Positions 24,975 through 37,341 of a stretch of 64,000 nt of DNA are shown one piece after another. Source of the DNA: Albula goreensis (Eukaryota > Chordata > Actinopteri > Albuliformes > Albulidae). The stretch covers positions 6,076,255-6,140,254 of the forward strand of contig CM040750.1 in assembly GCA_022829145.1 (NCBI GenBank), written 5' to 3'. The first letter of the stretch is position 1; every line of letters starts with the position of its first letter. Below the pieces are notes generated by a model. It searched no databases. It was not told the origin of the DNA and saw only the letters and a program-made list of their open reading frames with translations. The translations under genes were made by a program, and so were the position numbers.

Positions 24975-25860
24975 GCTGCGGGTCTTAGTGTTCAGCTCTA
25001 CTGTGTGCCTGTGTGTGTAACTCTGCAGCAGGTCTCTGTGCTCAGCTCTACTGTGTGCCTGTGTGTGTAACTCTGCTGCAGGTCTCTGTGCTCAGCTCTA
25101 CTATGTGCCTGTGTGTGTAACTCTGCTGCAGGTCTCTGTGCTCATTTCTACTGTGTGTCTGTGTGTGACACTCTGCTGCAGGTCTCTGTGCTCAGCTCTA
25201 CTGTGTGCCTGTGTGTGTAACTCTGCTGCAGGTCTCTGTGCTCAGCTGTACTGTGTACCTGTGTGTGTAACTCTGCTGCAGGTCTCTGTGCTCAGCTCTA
25301 CTGTCTGCCTGTGTGTGTAACTCTGCTGCAGGTCTCTGTGCTCATTTCTACTGTGTGCCTGTGTGTGACACTCTGCTGCAGGTCTCTGTGCTCAGCTCTA
25401 CTGTGTGCCTGTGTGTGTAACTCTGCTGCAGGTCTCAGTGTTCAGCTCTACTGTGTGCCTGTGTGTGTAACTCTGCAGGTCTCTGTGCTCAGCTGTACTG
25501 TGTGCCTGTGTGTGTAACTCTGCTGCAGGTCTCTGTGCTCAGTTCTACTGTGTGCCTGTGTGTGTAACTCTGCTGCAGGTCTCTGTGCTCAGTTCTACTG
25601 TGTGCCTGTGTGTGACACTCTACTGCAGGTCTCTGTGCTCAGCTCTACTGTGTGCCTGTGTGTGTAACTCTGCTGCAGGTCTCTGTGCTCAGCTCTACTG
25701 TGTGCCTGAGTGTGTAACTCTGCTACAGGTTTCTGTGCTCAGCTCTACTGTGTGCCTGTGTGTGTAACTCTGCTGCAGGTCTCAGTGTTCAGCTCTACTG
25801 TGTGCCTGTGTGTGTAACTCTGCTGCAGGTCTCTGTGCTCAGCTCTACTGTGTGCCTGTG
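24975..25860. repeat. 50-bp minisatellite, about 18 copies
   Basis: The unit reads ctctgctgcaggtctctgtg followed by ctcagctctactgtgtgcct and a gtgtgtgtaa end. Variant units with gtgacactc recur at about 25168, 25368 and 25616, showing blocks of 4-5 units copied together. Short open frames of 84-90 codons that repeat here arise because five units (250 bp) are read before an in-frame stop. They are not genes. Confidence 0.96.
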
Positions 25861-26440
25861 TTGCCTTGCATTTGGAAAGATTTGCAGAGCCTGTTACCGA
25901 GGGACACTGTTAGCTGACAGCATCTTCATTAAGTCATTCCCAAAAACCTTTTTTTCAAGTTATATAAAGGAGCCCTTAAATCCGCAGCGTGTCACTTGCC
26001 TTGTTTGCAGTAAACCTTTCAGTTTGCTCTGACAGCGTGTATTTTTTACCGTTCAACAAAGCCAAGAGTAAAAATAACTGTTACTTGTTGATGAGGATTT
26101 GTGGAGCAGTCAGAGACTTGATTAGTACTACTGTATGTCTCTGACAGCAGGCGTGAGAATGGCTGCTCTCCTGCGTCTGACACGCTGTCCGCACTCCTTA
26201 ACACAGAAATTTATCCATGTCTCACCACTGCAAACTCTGGCTGCTGCTCGACTGACGTTATGAAAAATGGAAGCGAATCACATGCTGTTTTGCATCGTAA
26301 TTTTGATGAAGGTCGTCATCTGTTGTCCGATTATTCGGATTAGAATGATAGATGCGAGTTGGATGTGGAGGCCGGAGAGAGGTAGCCCTCACATCATCTA
26401 AACAGGAAGAGTAATGACACAGCGGAGTGTGTTTAGGAGG

Positions 26441-26467
26441 TGACACACACACACACACACACACACA
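26441..26467. repeat. (CA)n microsatellite
   Basis: About 13 CA copies. Confidence 0.96.
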
Positions 26468-28984
26468 TGCACACATGAGACCTGTCGCCAGTCACGGGGC
26501 CCGGCATTTGTCCACGGCGTCATGAGCCAGGTATGTGACACAGATGTCAGAATCGGGCCCTGCATATTTTCAGCGATACGACACCGGTCCTGCACTACGC
26601 TGAGGATGTGACATGTATTAAAATTATTTATTAAAAACACGAGATGGACGCGGGTTTGGCCCGTTAGGTAATGTGTCAGGGGCTTTTTGTTGATCCTCTT
26701 GCGGGAGGGAAAAGCAAAAGATCAGATCGCATTCCCCACACGGCGGCCATCTCTGTTATTAATTACTCCTCCCCATCCTTTTTAAAGTAGCGCCTCTTTA
26801 CAGCTCTGCGCTGGAACACCGCATGGTTTCTCTTAATCCCCGGTCACCGCGGCCTGGTTCCTCCAGGCGAGGGAGTGTTCTGGAACCGAGCATGGCCAAG
26901 CACCAGTGAGTTATGTCCAGATACAAGTCTGATAATTACTAATACAGGAATATTAAGAGAAAACATATTTTGACCAATATACAGAACAAAGGTAGTCCTC
27001 ATATAATTGAATGTTTGCTTGTTATATATTTAAATAAAAATTCTCAGGGATTTCAAGACTTTACTGGAATCCAAAGAGTCAATGGATTTCAAATGCGTGT
27101 TTGTTCTTGGTTTGGCTGCAACATCTGAAAGCAGAGGCATTCTGGGAAATCTGGATGACAGTGATGACATGACCTCTCCTGTTGCGTGGGAGAGAATGGG
27201 GAGGTGGTGGGATTTGCTCCGGCCATGTTGTTTCTCCTGCTTTTTCAAACACCTCTGAGTGATGGCTCACTCATATGATGTTTGCGATGGCGGATGAGAG
27301 GTTATAGTTTTACTGGAAGCTCTTTGATGTGGGTGCTGTTTTTCAGAGGAGGGCCACAGTCCCACAGAGGCAGCTGTGTATTGGGCGGCTAAAGGTTTCA
27401 AAGCTGGGCAGGTGGTTTGCTGTAACCGCTGTTTAGTGCTGGGAGGACAGACACCACCCAGGACAGTGGAACCACTCAGAGCGTACCTGCTGGACAAACC
27501 TTAGCGCAACTCATGAGCTCATCTGCGTCACAATCACAAGGGAAAAATCCATGTGCAATGTGTCATTTTATTTAGGCCTAGCTGTTAACTCATTTGTCTT
27601 CAGAAGATGTAATTCCCTAAATCACATAAACCCTCCTTCAGAAAAATGAATGGCCTTAGTTGGGGTGCCAGCCTAGGCCTTGCGGTATTTACTAATTCAC
27701 AAACGAAACAGAAAAAGAGCCTGTTTTTGTATAAATGAAGACAAATTACGTTCTCCCATTACGGTCCATTTGAGGTACATTGACCTTATCCCTTCTTTCC
27801 CCCAGGCCATGTTCTCATTAACTCTTAAAAATAATTATTTTGTCTCAGTATCACATTTTTGACATTTTAACTCAGGAGTTCCTTAATCAGAATCAACCAA
27901 AACTACACAAATCATACTTGAATTTCTTGTTTTAATTATTTTTTAAAAGTAGAAGGTGATTTCCTTCTAGTGCCTTCCAGCCCGTTACTTTTCCCCTGTG
28001 TGGCAGGAGATGTAGGTTTGTTTGTTTTTTGTCGACTCAGAGACCAGAAGCACATCTGTGTGCCCCAGAGACTGATAACACACACGTGTTTACAGATCAA
28101 GTAACTCAGTTTGATTTTTTTTTTTATGCTGAGAGCCGTAGAACTGCATCTACTTTTATTATTAGCAACCTTGGAATCTAGTTAGTTAGTGGTAGCTAGT
28201 TGCACATACACTCTGCTGAGAGTAATGGTGAAGACGCACTTGGCTGTCAAACTAACTAACATTAGCAAAAGCAAATTCAAAATATTAAAATGTCATATAT
28301 TCATAATATCGAGCTATTTCACAGCACGTTTTCTCTTTACATATCCATCACCATAGAAATGCCATAATTTCAGAGTAAATTTTGTGGCATTTCAGTTCAT
28401 GTAGTTATCTGTCCAATGTGCGAATGTCCTCTATTGGACATTCACTGGAAAGGATTTTGGCCCAGATCCATCCCATAAACCTCCAAAATGAAAATGGTTC
28501 ATAAACAACGTTGTAGTTTCTGGTGGTGGAATGGTATCATACTTTTTTCTGTAATCACAAAAAACAACACATCCTACATGTAGGCCTGTGTAATGTAGTG
28601 GTCAGTTTTCATTATGAGGTTAACCACTGAAAGGTTCTCACAGTGTAGCGGTGGGATCTTATTTCTGTCTTTAGTGATTAATTTGGTGGTCTTGTAAAAA
28701 AAAAAAGGAGGACTGACCTTGTGACACCGCCCCTTTGATTTCCTTTTCAATCTCAGTTTGGCCCTCCAGCGCTCCACTGGAGGTGAGTGAGGAATGTTCA
28801 GGGCTTGGGTCTGAGCTCTGGGATGGGTCCACTGGTGCACAGTAGTTCCCCTCATCGCTCTTACTCTTCTGCGCCCCCATCCCCCATCCCCCCTCACCCC
28901 TGCTCCGTGTGTGGCGTGACCTGCCATGCACCTGCTGAACTCCTGTACTCCGCCACCGGGGCCCCCATCAACCAGTGCCTGCTC

Positions 28985-29179
28985 AGATAAACAGCCCATA
29001 AATACTGCTGCGCTGCGCTGCCCTGCATGGCCTGCCCTGCCCTACCCTCTCTCCTGCACACATATACAAGCCCCACAGATAAAAGGCCCGCTCCATCACT
29101 AATAGCCACTCAAGATTAGACGTTCCATGCTGACAATTAAGTGCTGAGATAAAGGTTTGGGGAGGAAATGGTTTTATCT
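28985..29179. promoter_or_regulatory. Cluster of four AGATAA (GATA-factor) motifs
   Basis: AGATAA occurs at 28985, 29077 and 29147 on + and at 29174-29179 on - (ttatct). That is four in 195 bases, where about 0.2 would be expected by chance. The sequence around it is non-repetitive. This is a candidate enhancer only. Confidence 0.4.
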
Positions 29180-30421
29180 CTCCCCATTGGGGCTTCACCG
29201 TTTCCCTCTGAAGATGTCTGTGTAATTCAAGCAGGGCTGGTAGGCCCTAATGAAGTCTTCAGAGATAGCACAGCACTGCTGAGAGGGTGGAGGTGGTGAG
29301 TTATACCCAGCTGATAAAGGGGTTTGTAGAAGGGTGTGTGTATGTGTGTGTGTGTGTGTGTGGGGTCCCGGTGTGCTTGTTTAAAGAAATTCCTTTGAGA
29401 CACTCACCTTGGGGAGACATGAAACTGGACCGCAGAGGTTTATTGAGTGAGCTTGGCTCTCCAGAATGTCCCCTTGTTTACACCACGGCCATGATAAGAG
29501 TGAGTGTGGACCAGCATGGAGCTTGATTTAGGAGTGAGGTGGAGTTGTTTAATCTGGGAAACATTCACATTGGAGGCTGAGAGGAGCAGCAGAGCCTGGA
29601 ATCTGCTGATCCATGCTGCAGGAGACGAAATACCCATAATGCTCTGGAAAAGAGCTGCTTATGGAGCGTAGCTGATGGGGGGCAGTAACAGGTCTGATCA
29701 GCACTTCAAACAGGTCTGAGGGCAGCACTTTAACCCCCAAGAAAGGGAGACAACAGTTCTTTGGGAGTCTAGACCGTAAACATTTTCAAATTTCAATGGA
29801 GCAATCCATTTCAGGCTGGGGCCTCGGCCTCCCCGAGTCAACTGTGTACGAGTTTGCTTTCCAGTTACACCTGTACCTATCTGAAAAGCACAGAATTAGG
29901 AGCTGTATAGGCATGAGCTTCTACCCCTGCTTAAGATGGCCACCATGGTGTGGGGGTACGGCCCAGCTCCTGGTCTCACTGGGTGTGGGGTCATCTCCGC
30001 AGCTGCTCCCTGAAGGCCGTATCTGCTCCCTGCATCCACAAGACACTTTGTCTCGAAGCTCCCTGACCTCATGAAAAAACAAATCCACTACCCAAAATTC
30101 ACCTTCATGCGCTATCTGCTAAGTTGTAATTACAGGCCTTTGGACAGGTGTGTATCCTTGGCTCTGCTGTTTTCCCTCTACATCAAAGAATCCCCCCACA
30201 TTCTGGAATAAGCAGGACCGGGGAGAGTTTGAAGTGGTGGGTTTGTTTATGTTCACTGAATCATCGCTTGGGACCAAGCCATGGCTCCTTCATGGCAAAA
30301 CACTGATAGCAAAACGGAGCTGCTGCCTTCTGCAGGTGGCTATGCACACCACTGAGGGAAACGCGGTGTGTGTGCTCGCACAAGTGTGTGTGTGTGTGTG
30401 CATAAGTATGTGTGCAATCAG

Positions 30422-30467
30422 TGATAAATGCTTCCTTTCGCCTTGGAAGTTTATCATTACCTTATCA
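30422..30467. promoter_or_regulatory. Cluster of three TGATAA motifs
   Basis: TGATAA is at 30422-30427 (+) and as ttatca at 30451 and 30462 (-), within 46 bases. It follows a short GT run and precedes non-repetitive sequence. Possible GATA-factor enhancer. Confidence 0.33.
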
Positions 30468-31821
30468 TTATGCCTCCGATGGAAGAGTCTCATCTTCTAA
30501 GCGGTGTCACACAATCAGTCATTTTGGCCGGGCGGGAGGAGGGCAAACAACATGTCAGTCAGCGGTTAGTCATGGAGTGGCTGCGCAGAGCTGCAGCTGC
30601 GTACTGTAACAGGCTCCCGCGCAGGCCTGACAGCCCTACCCAGCCCTCCCCAGCCCTCCCCCAGACACTGACCATGTCCTTGATGATAAGGCCCTAATGA
30701 ACACCAGCCTCACCATCTGCAGTCAAATGCGCAGAGCCGTCGCAGTCGCAGTGCTGTCTGTAACAGCTAAAACTGCTCGACGGTCTTTGAAGAACATGTT
30801 TTAAGAAAAGGGGGACGTTAGCCGCGTGATGTCAGCATCAGCACCAGAGTGGGAGCGTTCCGTCTGGAGCGGCCGAAGATCAGTCTGCCGTCATTATTTT
30901 GATTTATTTTTGTTGTTCCAGGTTCAGAAAGTGGCTTCAAGTCAGTTTTGAAGGCATCTTAGGTCACGTTTCTGAGCCGTAACATCTTCTCGTTTAGCAT
31001 GTGACAATGTGGTCCTGGAGAACTCCGTGTTGACTAAGTGGGTCACGTCTATGGGGGCCGAATCACGCAGCGCCATAGCAACCAGGACTGTTCACACAGC
31101 CGGGACACGGTCCCCCGTTAGCGCATCCTCTCCAAGCGTCTTCAGCCTGAACCCATTACCCCAAATTGCTAAATGGCCCAAATGTGCAACCACTTATAGC
31201 CGTGTCTTATGGAAGCGCATTCCGCAATCTTCTGTGGGAAGGAGAGGCGAGGGATTTAAAAAAAAAAAAAAAAAAGAAAGAAAGATGAGCATCTTGAAAC
31301 GCGAGTTTTACCGTTTCCCACGGACCCCATCCTCTTCTCGTATCTTCTTTCGGGGATTTGTCATCTTTGCCGCACCCTGGTCCAGGCGGGAGGGAGAGAC
31401 ACCGTGGAGAGCTCAATCACACATGGGTTCCTACAGCACCCTCTTAGACTGGCAGCTTATCACCACAGTACTAGCGTAGCATCTCAGAAATGGGCCTTGC
31501 AGTTTGTAGGCCTACATGGGCAGAGTACCCTTTAAAGTATCCAGCTGTATTAATGAGACGTTTGTAAAGAAGAAAGCCTTCTGCTTGGTGAATGCAGTGT
31601 GGGGTGAGGCCATTCTGTGGAGGTGACCTTAGGACTTTGCTTGTCTGGGCGTTTTTATACCTCTCCAAAAGGAACATCCAACAAGCAACATATGGGGACG
31701 ACCTACAGTGCACAGTCACTCCATACTGAGAAAGTGAAGTTTTATTCAATTAGAATTCCATTGAGAGAACTCAGATGGTCCATCACTCTGTGCATTTTTC
31801 CAAGAGTATGGACTTAATCTG

Positions 31822-31917
<96 letters not shown>

Positions 31918-32130
31918 AAGAGACTGTCTGTATGTGTACGTGTGTATGTGTGTGTGTGTGTCTGTATGTATGTGTGTGTGTGTGTGAGAGAGAGAGTGAG
32001 ACTGTGTCTGTATGTGTGTTTGTGTGTGTGTGAGACCGCGTCTGTATGTGTGTGTGTGTTTGTCTGTGTGTGAGACTGCATCTGTATGTATGTATGTATG
32101 TATTTGTGTGTGTGTGTGCGTGCGTGTATG
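31822..32130. repeat. Compound (GT)n/(GA)n array
   Basis: More than 40 pure GT copies (31822-31904), then a short GAGA run, then GT-rich repeats with CTGTATGT inserts and a TGTA run near 32085-32102. Confidence 0.96.
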
Positions 32131-32704
32131 CGTGCATGCTTGTGTGTGGGGTCTTGTTTGTGTGTAGACCTCATTAGTTTAGAGCCAGGTCTGTGTGGCT
32201 TTGCTGGGGGCTCAGCAGAGGCTTCAGCCTCTGTTTGTGTTCTTCCCTGAGGCCTGCTTCACCGAGCTTCCTGAGCAGTTTTAAAGTGAGGCCTTGCAGA
32301 GCACTCAACAGGAATCTTTGATCTGTCAGTAAGAGAGGTTGGCGCACAGCGCGACAGGCTGGAGATGTAACCGGTGCCGGTGAAATTACGGCAATTGAGC
32401 TCAGGGGCTGCCTGCCCGATTGGGACGTCCACGGCGAGCTGCAGGACGCGTGGTGTGTGTGTGTGTGGGAGCTCTCTGCTCTGTCTGAGGACTCTGTCTG
32501 TCCTTCCTGTGGACAGACCAGAGCCCTGGTGCCCAGATTAGTGGTCAGAGTGAGGGCAGAACTCTGCTGCTTCCCCCTCCTGCTCACAGCTTACTGCTTA
32601 CTGCTGCTGCTGGACCTCCAAAACACCACATTACACCCAGACACGCTTCTTCAGTCTGTACCCCAGACATGGGTACACAGAGAAACTGCCCAGCCTGAGC
32701 TGCG

Positions 32705-32811
32705 CAACACATGTGAATGAATGAGTGTGTGAATGAATAAGTGAATGAGTGAGTGAATAAACGAGTCTGTGTACACTGACACGTGCCTGTGTGAATGAGT
32801 GTGTGTGTGTT
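32705..32811. repeat. (GAAT/GAGT)n-rich tract
   Basis: Degenerate tetranucleotide array (gaatgaatgagtg, gtgaatgagtgagtg) ending in a GT run and a T run. Confidence 0.88.
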
Positions 32812-33840
32812 TTTTTTTTTTTCCGCCTGTGCACTTTCATGATATAGAAGGAACAGCGTAAAGCAGTAGCCATAGTGTACATTTACTGAATGACAGCTCG
32901 CCGTTGAAAGGAAAGGACAAACACAGACCAGTCTGAAAGAAAATGTATGACAGGGTGATAAATAATACAAAAAAACAGATTTTTTTCCATCCGTCCTGAA
33001 ATTAACGATATCATTCTTGGTCTCAGCGCAGCCCTGCTTTGTCTTTCATTAAGAGCACTATCTCACTGACAAAGAGTGGCTCACATGGTAGTGGGTAGTA
33101 AATTTTCCGCCAATGTGATTTCCATTATGGGCGAGTTACCATGGAACGGCAGGAATAGATAACAGCTGAAGCTGCAATCTAAATATGGCGGCTAGGGTTT
33201 CGCTGGAGCCCTGGAAGCTCTTGTGCCCAAGTGGTTTTGCTTTTCATCGCTAACAGGGCTAATGTGGATTTATGGACCCAGAAATAAACTCGGAGGGTTA
33301 TCGGTTTCCACACCGGCCTTATCAACATCTGGAGGAAGATAAAGCCGTCCTTGTTCCGCTCCGACTTCGGCCGAAGCCAGACGTGCTTCGCTTGCTCTCA
33401 GTCCACTGTCCAGGACTCATGGTCTGACCCATAGACCAGCTAGTTGTAGCAACAGTGGCAGAAAAAGCCACAGGTAGATTCTGGGAGATGATAAATCATT
33501 AGACTGCAGTTGGATTGTGCACCGACACAGGAAGATCCTCATGTGCGGAAACTGAGCAGAGCCCTTTCTCTCTGATAAAGATGAGCCCTGGAGTCCTCCT
33601 CCTTTCATTAAGATAGAGACATACCCTGTGGTTTAAGTGAAACAGACCGTGCATTGGGGTCTGCTATCACATGTATCATGGCGGCTGCGAGTATGGCGAA
33701 TATGAGGATTCAGTAATGAGGATGAGCAGCTGAACAGCCCCATAGATCAGTCACAGACTGTTTAGGTTGCCCTAAACTCCTTCACGTAACCCTGCTCTGG
33801 GCTTAATGAAAGTCTCTATACATGCCCCAGACATAGCCAT

Positions 33841-34056
33841 TACAGTATATCATAGTCATTAAAGTATATCATAGCTCTTATAGCATATCATACCAGTGTA
33901 TCACAGTGATTATCGGATATTGTAACTATTATAGTATATCATAGCTGTTATAGCATTAACATTGTGATTATCGTGTATCATAACTTATGGTATATCATAC
34001 TAGTATATCACAGTATATGATAGCTTTATGGTATAACAGTGATTGTAGTATATTAC
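33841..34056. repeat. Degenerate ~20-24-bp AT-rich tandem repeat
   Basis: Many variants of agtatatcatagctgttata and tatcacagtgattat occur. The unit length drifts and the copies are old. Confidence 0.8.
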
Positions 34057-35369
34057 ATTGAATAAGGCCTGATCTCCTGCTGAACTTGATCCCGGGAATG
34101 AACTTTCATTCTCTCTTCACTCTCGGTCTGCTTCCAGCCAAAATGTGCCTTCCTCCCTCTGGAGTGGCGCTTCCTGTGGCGTTTCTGTGGTGATGTTGCC
34201 TGTCGGTGGTCAGGGGCATTCATTAGGCCGCAGCTCCACCGCGGGCGTCAGCAGGTTGAGCTAACGGCACTCGAGCACGGAACACCTGCCCAGCTCTCCG
34301 CAGCTCCAGGACACCTCCGGGTCATGAGCTCATCGGAAAAGCAATTAGCTGCACAGCGCGCACTGGCGTAATGTTTTGTTTAGCTACTTGGCTTCGGATT
34401 GAACCAAACCTGTCAGAACTCGTCTGGCCTGACGAGGCCGTTATTTATTTATTTAACAAGCTAAAGGCAGTCTGAAGCATGTGGGCGATCCTCCGAGCAG
34501 CGGCACTGAGCCTGAGAGGGTCGGTGGCTTTTGGGGTGCTCGTCGGCCTCACCCCACTGTCCGCTGTCGCCCAGTGTCGCCTCGCCAGTCGGGACATCAT
34601 GGGGGTTGGTTTCGCGTGTTTTGCCCCCTAGATGAGGCTTGGGGGGGCTTCACGGGGGCATTACATCAGCATGAATTAAAATGCACCAGGAGCACATTTG
34701 CTCGTTTCAGTTAATGTCACGCCACAAAACGGGAACCTCCTGATATTAATGGGCTCTAAAGTGGGGGAGCAGGCCATGCGAGTCCTAAGCAAAATACGCA
34801 AGCTACTTCGCTGTTCCACAGAATTACGGTGGAAGTTAGGAAAACACTCCTGCTATTGTTGTCATCACTTTTCCTTAACTAGCCCACCACCCAGTCATGT
34901 ACTAAAGAGTAACAGTTAACACGTTTCTCATGCTGAGCTTGTTAAGTCATTGAGGTCCGTATTGCTTTAATAGCGGGGGATTTATGTTCCATTCCCACTC
35001 TGAATGTATTGTTACCTCTAGGGAGCAATAGCAACCCTTCACTTAAGTCTAAACAGAATGCCAGAATTAAACAAGAGAACTCTGAAGAGAACTCCAGGCA
35101 AATGGATGTACCCCCATGCCTATCTCACCTGAGCTTGACAGATTCAGTCATGAGGAACCCACTGCTGTGTGACTAGCTGGCATCTGCACCTCAGACTGTG
35201 GGTTAGTATCCATCCCACGGCCTGGTTCATCGCTAATATGTAGCTGGGGCATGCCGGCAGCACCTCGGCCACACTTTACATCATTGTGTCAGAAATTAAC
35301 CGTGTACCTGACACTGCAAAGAAAATGTATTCAGTTTAAATGATTCAATGTAAAAATTCTGTAAAATGT

Positions 35370-35392
35370 AAAAAAAAAAAAAAAAAAAAAAA
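35370..35392. repeat. Poly-A tract (23 A)
   Basis: No upstream retrocopy or SINE body was recognised, so this is treated as simple sequence. Confidence 0.95.
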
Positions 35393-37065
35393 GTGCCCTA
35401 TGAGGATTTTTTAAAATTAAAAATCTAATTTAGTCCCTGAATTGACACTTAACTGGACCCAACTCTAAGCAGTACTGTTTGGATGGAGAACTCTCAGCAG
35501 AGATACTGCCTTCATACTGTGTTCCTGTTCAGTAAGTGGACATTTTTGCTGCAAGTTGCTTCACGGCAGCAGGACAGCGTGGCACAGCGATGGCTGCCTT
35601 TTCCGCCTGTGTACGTAGCTCAGCCCCCCTCGGCGTGTGCTGTAAAACCAGAGCAAATTGGCGCATGTATTTAGCATTGTTAGCAGAGTGGCACAGCCAC
35701 TTGTGCCAAGTTGGGGGAAGAAAAGCAGACAAAACGGGGGAATTCTGCGCTCTTGCAGAGCGGCGGCTTCGAGGCCCCCAGCTCGGATATGCTACAGCCG
35801 CAGGGCTGAAAGCAGAACATTCTGGAGCGCGCCAAAGCCCTCAAAACTTTGAAAGCCATCAGAGAAAAGAAATGTTCTCTTATCATTAGATTGAAGCATT
35901 CCTAAGCACGCCAGAGATTTCTGCTTTAATCCCAGAGGCATGGTAGTCATTATTGATAGAATCCTCGTGCATTACCTCAGGCCCGTATTGTTGGTAAAGA
36001 TTATTATTTAAGAATAAACTAAACCCCCAGAAAGTCTAAAGTTTCATAGAGATTTATCAAAAGAAAATGTTATTTTTGGCTTTGCGCGACACACTTTGAA
36101 CACAGTTGGAACAAACTGTGCCCCGCGCTGTCTAAGCAGAGCACGCTTAATGTCCGCCGGCAGCCAATTTAACGATGGTGTAAATGTTTAGTAATGGTGT
36201 AAACCGAACCAAATTCAATCACATCAGCTCACACACTTCCTTTTTGTGTGTCTGTAATTAATAAGTAATGAAGGCGCTGCAGCAGAGAGTGCAACAGTAA
36301 TGAACTCACGGCAAGCCGCGGTGAGCTACAGGAATGGAAGAATGCGTCTTTCACTGCCATTAATGAAAAACACAGATAGAGGAAATGGCTTCTGGCAGCG
36401 TTGTTTACCTGCGTTTCCTCCTGTTTACATACGCTTTGCGTCACACTGAGCAGCTCAAACCCGCGGCTGTTTTCTGTTGGCGGCGCACACACAGGTGAAA
36501 ATAAGTAAACCGGATTTGATCCGGTTGTTGTCATTATCTGCACGGGAGAAAGCGGAAGGCACCGGAATCCGCAGGCTTCCAGCTGAAGTTCTGGCCCGTT
36601 GCAAAATGTTATACAAAATTCTGCTCAAGTCAATGCATCTGCTCTGTGGTCTCTCTTCCACATATGGATGGTTGGGAGGAAAAACACAACAAAAAAGTCG
36701 CAACAAGCTTTTTTTTGGGATGTGAGTAGGGGTTAGGGTTCTAATATTTTATAAGGTCTGAAATGAATAAAGGGCTTCCAGATCTGTAGAAAATTGAATG
36801 CAATTAAGAAATTACACGCATTTAAATCGTGAGCGTCACATGAAAGAGCTTTCGATTGCCATGATTTTCCCTTTTCATGCCTTTTGAAATTTTTACAAAA
36901 GGATCCCAGTCCCTCCGCCCCCCCCATCTTATACAAATATAGTAATCAATTCAGAATGATAGCAGTGTAACAGATCCTGGTCTTGTGCTGCATGGTTTTG
37001 CCCCTTGGGTCTACAAAGCTGCTGCCAAGATCAGTATGTAAGACAGCAGCAATGCAGCCTCAATG

Positions 37066-37141
37066 TGTGTGTGTGTAAGTGTACTGTCTGTCTGTGTGTG
37101 TGTGCGTGTGTGCATGACCATATTGACTGCATTTGAACGGA

Positions 37142-37173
<32 letters not shown>
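37066..37173. repeat. (GT)n tracts upstream of VPS13B exon A
   Basis: Two GT runs, the larger about 14 copies at 37146-37173. It ends about 58 bases before the exon A acceptor. In RNA this is a UG repeat. Confidence 0.95.
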
Positions 37174-37176
<3 letters not shown>

Positions 37177-37231
37177 GTGTATGTGTGAGAGTAAATGAAA
37201 TGTTCACCCCCGGCTGTGTTTGTGTGCCCAG

Positions 37232-37341
37232 GTGCCGTGCTGCTTGCCAGTGTCCAGGGCGTGGCTGTGAATGTGGACCCTGTCGTTTGCACGTGGCTCC
37301 TTCACCAGCCTCAGAAGGGTAGCAGCAGACTGCAGCAGCAG
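37232..37341 (+). CDS. VPS13B: VPS13B internal exon A (110 nt)
   Basis: This is an internal coding exon of VPS13B, a very large peripheral Golgi/endosomal protein of the VPS13 bridge-like lipid-transfer family, which moves phospholipids between membranes through a long hydrophobic groove. Two bases complete a split codon (N-GT, probably Gly), followed by 36 codons. Key motif: AVLLASVQGVAVNVDP, then a TWLLHQPQK motif. The remembered human counterpart is GAVLLCSIQGLAVNIDP followed by TWLIYQPQK. The acceptor is ...tgtgcccag/gtgcc and the donor is cagcag/gtaagc (strong). Phases are 1 in and 0 out. At 110 nt it is not a multiple of three, so skipping it would shift the frame. The Tyr usually before TWL is Cys here, and the usual IYQ is LHQ. 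A (GT)n run ends about 58 nt before the acceptor and the local tract is TG-rich. The other two frames give no VPS13B-like peptide. Confidence 0.92.

Larger units (their letters stand above)
1..37231 (+). other. VPS13B: Long upstream intron of VPS13B (no exon seen)
   Basis: No exon, intact transposon gene or RNA gene was recognised here. The next exon starts in phase 1, so a preceding exon must lie upstream. I looked for the VPS13B segment expected just before exon A (human residues around a Gln-Tyr-Ile-Asp-Tyr-Cys motif) and did not find it, so the intron is probably at least 37 kb. The stretch alternates AT-rich parts (for example 1400-1800, 13740-14220, 14750-15260, 15720-16080) with CpG-richer patches (10930-11300, 14300-14660, 16420-16640, 23570-23900). 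Repeats inside it are listed separately. Poly-A lies at 2005-2021 and 31260-31275. The intervals 4090-6850, 7300-10240, 26640-29330 and 32850-33830 are non-repetitive and look like ordinary intron or possible conserved non-coding sequence. Intergenic origin of the far left part cannot be excluded. Confidence 0.6.

Noticed and set aside
24975-25860. CRISPR-like array of regular repeats
   Set aside because: Units are contiguous without unique spacers and the context is a vertebrate intron.
31009-31479. 156-codon open frame on +
   Set aside because: It crosses a poly-A run read as lysines and shows no domain. It does not match any VPS13B segment I know.
35370-35392. Poly-A tail of a retrocopy or SINE
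   Set aside because: No gene-like or tRNA-like body upstream and no target-site duplication seen.
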